From assembly GCA_033675545.1 (NCBI GenBank), contig JAWDGP010000891.1, forward strand, positions 75,001 through 139,000: a DNA stretch of 64,000 bases, in the 5' to 3' direction. Origin of the DNA: Elysia crispata. Taxonomy: Eukaryota > Mollusca > Gastropoda > Plakobranchidae. Both the position numbers and the translations under genes were made by a program. The notes beneath the pieces were generated by a model, which did not search any database, had not been told where the DNA came from, and worked only from the letters and a program-made list of their open reading frames with translations. Each line of letters opens with the position of its first letter. Within the stretch, counting starts at the first letter, position 1. This document shows positions 60,005-64,000 of this stretch, piece by piece.

Positions 60005-60600
60005 TAGTAGACTTAGTTTAATGGCGGGAAACTAGTCTCCGCCCCTCTAGCGGTTAATTCCTATTTCTTCAATAATTCGAAAGATACTTTGTTCTTTTAT
60101 TCCTGTCCAGCTGGCCAGAGAGGCTTTTCCTCGGCCGGTTTTGGACGTACTTTGATCGGGGGATGCTGGAATCGTACGTAGATGTAACGATGGCTTCCAT
60201 TGATTCTATGATCTCGGTCGGGTGATGTTTTAGTTGGGGAAACGGGTTGTTCCGTTCGACGGAGTAGATTTTCCTCGGTCGGCATTGACCCTTGTTCTAG
60301 GGACGAACTGGGAAACCAGGGAAGTCTTTGACCGGGGGCCTTGCCGACTGAGCTTGTACTATAAATTGTAGAGCTCGGAAAGACTCCTTGTCAGTATCTT
60401 TTTGGAGTATCTGGAGACCACGTTGGATAGTACTAGTAGTATTGTTTGGAATTTTAGTGAGAAGTTATTGTGGATATTATTGAACTATTGTGAAAGCTAC
60501 TTGTCTTGGATTATCATTTGTTTTAATTCTACGTGATTATCACCGTGACTAGACTAGTGGGTCCTATTGCAGTAGTGACTAAGTAAGTTTAGGAATCCAC
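60005..60600 (+). other. CpG-rich block with TATA-like box, possible solo LTR or promoter
   Basis: Unusually GC- and CpG-rich for this window (about 60015-60350), followed by ctataaattgtagagctcgg at about 60359 and a downstream sequence that reads like an LTR R-U5 region. On the minus strand a 62-codon ORF (60285-60097) ends next to an AATAAA word. I found no partner LTR in the window and no coding domain, so the identity is open. Confidence 0.3.
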
Positions 60601-60869
60601 CCCCAGCTAGGTCTGGTTACATACAATACATCGTTAATAACGCAATTTATTAACTTGTCAATAATGTATTATATTTAAGTTTGTGCCACAGTGAGAATCA
60701 TGAGATGAGGAAACTATCTTATAATCAAGCCAATGATAAACTAAAATGAAATGTTAAGGATTTGATTGGAAAATTGAACTATCTCAAATGACATTTATTT
60801 ATTCTCTTTTAACTTTAAGGTTAATTGTAATTTGTTTTGGTTTGCTTTTTTTTTTCCCTGCATGCTATC

Positions 60870-61100
60870 CATCAAAGTGATCGGTAGGGCGCTTAACTAC
60901 CAATCCAGAAGTCCCATGTTCGAATCACAGATCCGGCCAAAAAGTTTTTCAGCTCCCCCGTGTCCACCCAGTAATGGGTAGCTAGGTCTCTATAAACTTG
61001 GCGAAAGCAAAGGCGATAAGGAAAGCAATGGCAAAGAAAAAAATGAGGACCCTAATCCTGGTTTCCCTACGCTCGGATTGAGTTCGGGACTCCGTTAACC
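60870..61100 (+). mobile_element. tRNA-derived SINE, second family
   Basis: A-box-like gatcggtagggcgcttaact (about 60879) and B box gttcgaatcac (about 60918), then a body unrelated to the SINE at 50478. No clear tail; the 3' limit is approximate. Confidence 0.6.
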
Positions 61101-61383
61101 TTACTTTTTTCGTCCATTGGCCGGTTATTAACTTGTATATTTATCTCTCTTTAACGCCTCTGTAATCGGGGTTATCCCAAGAGGTATTACTAAAGTTTTC
61201 GGTATTTTTTGTATTCTATCTCCACTTGGTAAATGAATCTCAGACAAAAGTTGATGCTCAATCCTTGCCCGAGGTTGGAGAACTTCGCGTTTCTTTCAAG
61301 TTTAGCTTGAGCCGAGGTTATCACTATATCAGTTCTGTCCTTCTGATACAACATATATGGATGAAAACATAGACACGAACAAA

Positions 61384-61788
61384 GAATAGTCGTGAGAAAA
61401 ATGTAACTTAAAACATGGAGCACACAGGAATAAAAGAATAGTCGTGAGAAAAATGGAACTTAAACATAGAGCACACAGGAATAAAAGAATAGTCGTGAGA
61501 AAAATGGAACTTAAACATAGAGCACACAGGAATAAAAGAATAGTCGTGAGAAAAATGGAACTTAAACATAGAGCACAGAGGAATAAAAGAATAGTCGTGA
61601 GAAAAATGGAACTTAAACATAGAGCACACAGGAATAAAAGAATAGTCGTGAGAAAAATGGAACTTAAACATAGAGCACAGAGGAATAAAAGAATAGTCGT
61701 GAGAAAAATGGAACTTAAACATAGAGCACAGAGGAATAAAAGAATAGTCGTGAGAAAAATGGAACTTAAACATGGAGCACAGAGGAAT
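61384..61788. repeat. 51-bp tandem array, eight copies
   Basis: Units start at 61384 (52 bp), 61436, 61487, 61538, 61589, 61640, 61691 and 61742 and are nearly identical. A period divisible by 3 without stops leaves open frames on both strands (188 codons plus, 203 and 121 minus). I do not regard these as genes. Confidence 0.96.
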
Positions 61789-62215
61789 GCAAGCAGGAAG
61801 AAAGCAGCCGGAAATAATTCATGTGTGAAACATAATGGCAATACAGTGAAAAAAAAAAAAAAAAAAAACGATCCACACACACACATACATACATACATAA
61901 GAGCATCACGCCGAGAGCCAGCTACTGATTCTTTCAACAAATTGAGTTCACGTTTCTTAATTCAGCACATTTTTGGGTTTAAACGGGTTATTCATTTTAA
62001 ATTCGTTTAGATGGTAGTAAAATTTCTTTTTTTTTTTCTAAGTCCTCAAGGACTAGAAATTTACGTGTTATGCGTCACTGCTCCTCAAACTGACAATCCA
62101 ACTTGGAGAAACAAAGCGATCCACTCTCGATGGTTTCCGCCTCTCGTAATTTTAAAGGAAGAGATAATAAAGTCACGAACCTGATTAACCTATCTTGTAA
62201 TTTGTAATTAGCCCT

Positions 62216-63002
<787 letters not shown>

Positions 63003-63277
63003 ACCTTTACAGTGAATATGTTGATCGTAGCCCAGTGTGGCCAGGTTATTGCGTTACTGCGTACATCCTCTCACGGCACACACAGTTCCACACACCGAGT
63101 ACAGCGCCTCAAGAGATCCAGTTTGAGACTTGTGAGAATTTGATGGAAACGCCAAGCACTTAACTCAATCATCAAAGATGACTAAGCTGATGAGTGTCGC
63201 TACTTATATGTCACGGTTTCCACATGGCGGAGAGGAGCATGTCTTCAGGCTTTACAGTTTGATCTTTCTTCCCGTGC

Positions 63278-63848
63278 GACGCTTCTGATGCATTTTTTAG
63301 AGACGACCTATGGACTAGTTAGACTAATAACAAAACATCTATAATGACGCTTCTAAAAGATTGTTAGAAGCGACTCATGGACTGGTTAGCAGATACTAGA
63401 TATCCCCATCGAAGCAATAGGCAACTAATAAGACAATGTCCATTGTGACGCTTCTAATAGATTGTTAGAGGCAACCTATGGACTAGTTAGCAGATACTAA
63501 ATATCCCCATTGAAGCAATAGGCAACTAATAACACAATGTCCATTGTGACGCTTCTAATTGATTGTTAGAGGCAACCTATGGACTAGTTAGCAGATACTA
63601 GATGTCTCCATTGAAGCAATAGGCAACTAATAACACAACGTCCATTGTGACGCTTCTGATAGATTGTTAGATGCAACCCATGGACTAGTTAGCAGATACT
63701 AGATATCCCCATTGAAGCAATAGGCAATTAATAACAAAATGCCCATTGTGACGCTTCTAATAGATTGTTAGAGGCAACCCATGGACTAGTTAGCAGATAC
63801 TAGATATCCCCATTGAAGCAATAGGCAACGAATAACACATTGTCCATT
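63278..63848. repeat. 101-bp tandem array, one truncated and five full copies
   Basis: Units begin gacgcttct at 63278 (68 bp, internally deleted), 63346, 63447, 63548, 63649 and 63750, with a constant 101-bp period. The unit contains a palindrome-like ctagttagcagatactag segment. Confidence 0.95.
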
Positions 63849-64000
63849 CAAAACAAAAATGTGCAAAAATACAAAGCAGGCATAAAATGGGTAGAGAAAT
63901 GACAGAAGAAAAGATTGATCAGGTAATATATCTCGTTCAGAAGTGGTACAAAGTGATATCGGTCCTTCTTCTCGTTCTTAACGCATCAACAACTTAATGG

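Noticed and set aside
63005-63060. Exon-like MLIVAQCGQ after an acceptor, reminiscent of a tubulin N-terminus
   Set aside because: Too short, the invariant GQCGNQ pattern is not kept, and no further tubulin exons follow. The acceptor pyrimidine tract is the microsatellite itself.

Overview
The window is animal nuclear DNA. It has AT-rich spliced introns, long microsatellites and minisatellites, tRNA-derived SINEs, a Helitron relic, a piggyBac element and a CsRn1-type Ty3/gypsy retrotransposon. This mix, plus the recurrent AGATCT-rich motif near 4.65-5.05 kb, suggests a lophotrochozoan, most likely a gastropod mollusc. That assignment is inference; no species marker was seen.

The one clear host gene is a HIP1/HIP1R (Sla2 family) endocytic adaptor on the minus strand. 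I placed 30 coding exons between 55163 (earliest visible, already inside the ANTH domain) and 22800 (stop codon), about 2995 coding bases. Every junction I could test keeps frame, apart from one unresolved gap in the middle of the ANTH domain (between 52054 and 50229). The protein order is ANTH (exons 1-8), an acidic proline-rich linker with a clathrin-box-like motif (9-10), a long coiled coil (11-19), and the I/LWEQ (THATCH) actin-binding module (about 20-30). The first exon or exons lie beyond the window or were not recognised.

Region by region: 119-4426 is a CsRn1-clade LTR retrotransposon on the minus strand, with intact LTRs, tRNA-Trp-type primer site and polypurine tract but a broken coding region. 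4.7-5.8 kb is an internally deleted Helitron. 6.5-7.7 kb is simple and cryptic repeat. 7.7-9.9 kb has no gene I can support. 9.9-22.8 kb is AT-rich and gene-free, and may be a very long HIP1 3' UTR or plain intergenic DNA. 22.8-55.2 kb is HIP1. Its introns carry a TTAA-flanked piggyBac element (36897-39469), a probable piggyBac-like MITE (44934-45175), a 29-bp minisatellite starting next to a splice donor (34420-35493), a 47-bp array that repeatedly copies the end of an ANTH exon with its splice donor (53699-53980), and SINEs. 55.2-64 kb is repeat-rich: 39-, 51- and 101-bp tandem arrays, (TAG)n, a roughly 780-bp (GT)n/(CT)n tract, a SINE, and a CpG-rich block with a TATA-like box.

No operon-like or multi-gene system is present. 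The most unusual observations are the splice-donor-bearing tandem array in HIP1 and the unresolved, apparently divergent ANTH segment.
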